This document shows, piece after piece, positions 61,299 to 64,000 of a DNA stretch of 64,000 nucleotides. The position numbers and the translations under genes are program-made. The notes under the pieces were generated by a model. That model worked only from the letters and a program-made list of their open reading frames with translations. It made no database searches and was not told where the DNA came from. This DNA is from Bacillota bacterium (GTDB lineage Bacteria; Bacillota; Clostridia; Lachnospirales; Lachnospiraceae). Each line of letters starts with the position of its first letter. The stretch's first letter is position 1. The stretch is taken from positions 15,334 to 79,333 of the forward strand of contig JAEYFP010000011.1 of the NCBI GenBank assembly GCA_023402845.1. Direction: 5' to 3'.

Positions 61299-62024
61299 TC
61301 ACTCCAGAGAAATCTTGCTTTCAGAACTCTCAGTCCGTTTTTGCTCCACGTCAGATATTGGTGTTTCCTCCGCAGACGCACCGTCTCCTGATTTTTCCAC
61401 TTTTTGTTTCGTCTCATCGGCATCCTTGTAAAAATGCAGCTTCAGCATAGATAGATATTTGCCAAATTCTGCATTCATCTCATCCAAATTCGGATCCGGA
61501 TCGCGGAACCTATCTTTAATGAAGCCTTCTGACATCCACGTGATCATTTGAATCACACGGCCCACATCCACGAAATCATGAAAGCGCGTCATATCAGTCT
61601 GCTTGTAAATTGAGTTATAAGCAGGGGACATCGCATCTCCCACATCGCCTAATGCGGTCAGCGCATCCGAGTTCTTCTCAAATTTAACATTGCTTAAAAA
61701 CTGCTGCATATAAGGGTAGTTTTTCATCACCCTTGTTTTTGCCTGCTCAATCTGCCTCAGTACCTCGAAAAAATCTTTTTCATCTTTCTTGACTGATTGA
61801 GTCAGTTCTAATGTCATGTATTTTACACTGTAATCATAAATAAATTCATACAAGCCCTGCTTGCTGATAAAATAATGAAACAATAAACCCTTCGAGATTC
61901 CGGCCAGCCTTACGATAACATCCGTACTCGCCTTCTTGTAGCCATTCTCTGCAAACACCTTCAGCGATGCGTTAATGATCGCATCCTGCTTTTCCTTCTT
62001 CACATCAAAAAACTTTGCATTCAT
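61299..62024 (-). CDS. TetR/AcrR-family transcriptional regulator
   Basis: A 241-residue regulator. The N-terminal HTH reads KQDAIINASLKVFAENGYKKASTDVIVRLAGISKGLLFHYFISKQGLYEFIYDY (positions 11-64), the standard TetR pattern. The C-terminal ligand domain is alpha-helical, and a charged 30-residue tail (DETKQKVEKSGDGASAEE) follows. GGGAGGA precedes the ATG. The target genes are not evident. It is separated from mcp by the invertible segment. Confidence 0.92.
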   Translation of the reverse strand: MNAKFFDVKKEKQDAIINASLKVFAENGYKKASTDVIVRLAGISKGLLFHYFISKQGLYEFIYDYSVKYMTLELTQSVKKDEKDFFEVLRQIEQAKTRVMKNYPYMQQFLSNVKFEKNSDALTALGDVGDAMSPAYNSIYKQTDMTRFHDFVDVGRVIQMITWMSEGFIKDRFRDPDPNLDEMNAEFGKYLSMLKLHFYKDADETKQKVEKSGDGASAEETPISDVEQKRTESSESKISLE

Positions 62025-62130
62025 TTATGGTCCTCCCACCTGCGCATCATAATCTTTGTGCGATCTACAACGAGCTTTAAATCCTATGAAATCAATACTT
62101 TACTACTGAAACGTAACAAGTTTTTCTTAG

Positions 62131-62167
62131 AAAAAAAATTATGCTTGACTTCATCAGTCAAGCATAA
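62131..62167 (-). terminator. Intrinsic terminator of purH
   Basis: A perfect 12-bp stem TTATGCTTGACT/AGTCAAGCATAA with loop TCATC (62139-62167). Read on the minus strand it is followed by eight T residues (62131-62138). It lies 57 bases after the purH stop. Confidence 0.92.
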
Positions 62168-62223
62168 TATAACATACCCCATGTCTTTTCGCAAGAATTA
62201 TCTTCCGTTTTTAAATAGCCGCA

Positions 62224-63819
62224 CTAATGCTTAAAATGCCGCATACCCGTGAATACCATTGTAATGCCATATTCGTCGCATTTATCAATTGACATCTGAT
62301 CTCTGACCGAGCCTCCCGGCTGAATGATTGCAGTAATACCGGCCTCATGCGCCGCCTCGACCGTATCGGGGAACGGGAAAAATGCGTCGGAGGCGAGCAC
62401 CGCACCCTTAAGCACCTCTGCACCAATCAACTCTCCGGCATGCTCCATGCACTGCTTTGCCGCCCATACCCGATTTACCTGTCCAGGCCCAATCCCAACG
62501 CTCTGTTTGTTTTTTACAACCGCAATGCCGTTGGACTTTACAAACTTTACAACCTTCATTCCAAATTTCATATCCGCGATCTGTTCTGCAGTCGGCTGTA
62601 CCTTTGTCACAATCTGCCACTCCTCCTTGTTATAAAGCTTGGAATCAATCGTCTGCACAATCAGTCCGCCGTTTACCTTCTTCATATCAACTGCATTCCT
62701 ATCCTGCGGCACGCTGATATCCTTCAATTCCAGAACACGGATATTCTTCTTCGTGCAAAGCAGCGCAAGCGCTTCCTTTTCATAGGAGGGTGCAACAATC
62801 ACTTCCAAAAAAACTTCATGCAGCTCCTCGGCCATTTGCAGCGTCACCTCGCGATTCATAACAACAATACCGCCGTAAATGGAGGTTTTATCAGCCTCGT
62901 AAGCTTTTTTCCATGCAAGGTAAATCGCTTCCTTTTCTGTCGGTGTACTGTCACCGCACCCGCCGCCTGCCGAAATAGAGCCGACTCCGCACGGGTTTCC
63001 GTGCTTACAAGCAACGACTGTAGGCTCGTTAAATTCCTTTAAAAGCTCTAAAGCACCGTTTGTATCGTTGATATTGTTAAAGGAAAGCTCCTTGCCGTTA
63101 TGCTGAACCGCTTCTACAAGCGAGCCTGTCTGCTTCCCTACCTGACGGTAAAAGGCCGCCGCCTGATGAGGATTTTCTCCGTAACGCATATCCTGCAGCT
63201 TTTCGAACGTCATTGTCAGCGTATCCGGAAAGCTGTAATCTCCGCGCTCTTTTTTCAGGTAATCGCAGATCATTGTGTCATAATTACTCGTATGCATAAA
63301 CACCTTCTGCATCAAATAAAGCTTCGTATCCATTGACACGGCTCCGTTCATTTTCAGTTGTGCAAGCACCTCTTCATAATCAGCGGGATCGGTTACAACT
63401 GCCACATCCTGATAATTCTTTGCCGCACTTCGAAGCATCGTCGGTCCGCCGATGTCGATATTTTCCACAGCCTCCGCACGCGTCACATCCTCCTTCAAAA
63501 TCGTTGCCTTAAACGGGTACAGATTAACAATCACAAGATCGATTGTCTCAACACCGAGCTCTGCAAGCTGCTCCATATGCGCGTTGTTCGCACGCATCGC
63601 AAGGATCCCTGCATGCACCTTCGGATGCAGTGTCTTGACCCGTCCGTCAAGACACTCCGGGAATCCTGTCAGCTCTGAAATCTCAATTGCTGCAATCCCT
63701 GCCTCCTTCAGCTTTTTGTACGTCCCTCCTGTAGAGATAAGCTCCACTCCAAGGCTTGTCAGCTCCTTTGCAAGCTCCACAATCCCCGTCTTGTCTGACA
63801 CACTGATTAATGCTCTCAT
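62224..63819 (-). CDS. purH: Bifunctional AICAR transformylase/IMP cyclohydrolase
   Basis: PurH carries out the last two steps of IMP synthesis. The 531-residue protein has the MGS-like IMP cyclohydrolase domain (ALISVSDKTGIVELAKEL; LISTGGTYKKLKEAG; DGRVKTLHPKVHAGIL; VNLYPF) at about 1-195 and the AICAR transformylase domain with KHGNPCGVG near 272-280, and ASDAFFPFPDTVEAA near the C-terminus. AGGAGGACGAA precedes the ATG. No promoter is seen directly upstream, where the composite repeat begins; other pur genes may lie beyond the window. Confidence 0.97.
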   Translation of the reverse strand: MRALISVSDKTGIVELAKELTSLGVELISTGGTYKKLKEAGIAAIEISELTGFPECLDGRVKTLHPKVHAGILAMRANNAHMEQLAELGVETIDLVIVNLYPFKATILKEDVTRAEAVENIDIGGPTMLRSAAKNYQDVAVVTDPADYEEVLAQLKMNGAVSMDTKLYLMQKVFMHTSNYDTMICDYLKKERGDYSFPDTLTMTFEKLQDMRYGENPHQAAAFYRQVGKQTGSLVEAVQHNGKELSFNNINDTNGALELLKEFNEPTVVACKHGNPCGVGSISAGGGCGDSTPTEKEAIYLAWKKAYEADKTSIYGGIVVMNREVTLQMAEELHEVFLEVIVAPSYEKEALALLCTKKNIRVLELKDISVPQDRNAVDMKKVNGGLIVQTIDSKLYNKEEWQIVTKVQPTAEQIADMKFGMKVVKFVKSNGIAVVKNKQSVGIGPGQVNRVWAAKQCMEHAGELIGAEVLKGAVLASDAFFPFPDTVEAAHEAGITAIIQPGGSVRDQMSIDKCDEYGITMVFTGMRHFKH

Positions 63820-63839
63820 TTCGTCCTCCTGATTTCTTA

Positions 63840-64000
63840 TTTAAGAACAAAAGTGTGCTCCGTCCACTCTCGTGATCATTTACACCGGCAGCACAGCTTT
63901 TGTTCTGCGCGCGTAGCTGCGCATAATATTTTGTTATATAGGAAATCCGAAGGAATTTCCTATATAAGAACAAAAGTGTGCTCCGTCCACTCTCGCGATC
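63840..64000. repeat. Composite palindromic repeat upstream of purH, running off the window
   Basis: GAACAAAAGTGTGCT recurs at 63845 and 63968 (period 123). Between them are GGCAGCACAGCTTTTGTTC (63887), GCGCGCGTAGCTGCGCATAA and the hairpin TATAGGAAATCC-gaa-GGAATTTCCTATA. Relative to the 55.6 kb copies the stem has CC/GG in place of TC/GA, a compensating change that preserves pairing. The second unit is cut by the window end. Confidence 0.9.

Noticed and set aside
63683..63973. Open frame overlapping the purH start and the terminal repeat
   Set aside because: It reads the repeat plus the purH N-terminus in another frame; no independent support.

Overview
This window looks like chromosomal DNA of an anaerobic Gram-positive bacterium of the Clostridia, most likely a Lachnospiraceae. 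Grounds are the gene order rho-rpmE-DUF1385-prmC-prfA, families common in that group (DUF4364, DUF4250, DUF6062), AGGAGG-type ribosome binding sites, SigA-type promoters and an anaerobic (cbi) cobalamin pathway. I cannot name the species. No rRNA or tRNA genes, CRISPR array or complete transposon were seen.

Layout. 0-5.1 kb: ferrous iron uptake (feoA-feoB) divergent from a DtxR-type regulator, a MarR-flavoprotein pair and an AraC/GyrI-type regulator. 5.1-10.3 kb: the housekeeping operon rho, rpmE, DUF1385, prmC, prfA, with a four-unit tandem palindromic repeat between rpmE and DUF1385. 10.6-12.1 kb: a radical SAM protein and DUF4364. 12.1-34.4 kb: one very long minus-strand cobalamin operon of 25 genes behind a SigA promoter and a cobalamin riboswitch. 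It encodes all steps from sirohydrochlorin to cobalamin except corrinoid adenosylation, plus a cobalt ECF transporter (CbiMNQO) and a corrinoid/iron-chelate type ABC transporter. 34.4-38.3 kb: an AT-rich island with two glycosyltransferase genes, bounded by a truncated ATP-binding/AlbA_2-type gene and a degraded type I methyltransferase (hsdM) relic. 38.3-50.4 kb: rarA, polysaccharide deacetylase, DUF4250, LacI regulator, beta-mannosidase, a small DtxR-type regulator, an rRNA methyltransferase, a PfkB kinase, DUF6062, GNAT and an ABC-class ATPase. 50.4-55.6 kb: two-component system plus FtsX-type ABC exporter. 55.6-61.2 kb: HD-GYP protein, tyrosine recombinase, CheW and chemoreceptor. 61.3-64 kb: TetR regulator and purH.

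The most striking find is at 55.9-61.2 kb. The tyrosine recombinase gene lies inside a 1.4 kb segment bounded by a perfect 25-bp inverted repeat. A second, 0.3 kb segment upstream of the chemoreceptor-cheW operon is bounded by a perfect 23-bp inverted repeat of the same family. Each segment holds a consensus TTGACA/TATAAT promoter about 30 bp inside one repeat and pointing outward through it, and the two promoter-leader-repeat modules are recognisably homologous. As sequenced, the small segment drives mcp-cheW (ON). The large segment points away from the HD-GYP gene (OFF) and would drive it after inversion. I read this as a recombinase-controlled, two-locus phase-variable switch linking chemosensory signalling with an HD-GYP phosphodiesterase.

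A second theme is a family of composite palindromic repeats at 8.1-8.5, 55.6-55.8 and 63.8-64.0 kb, always intergenic, with one structural plan but different hairpin sequences.
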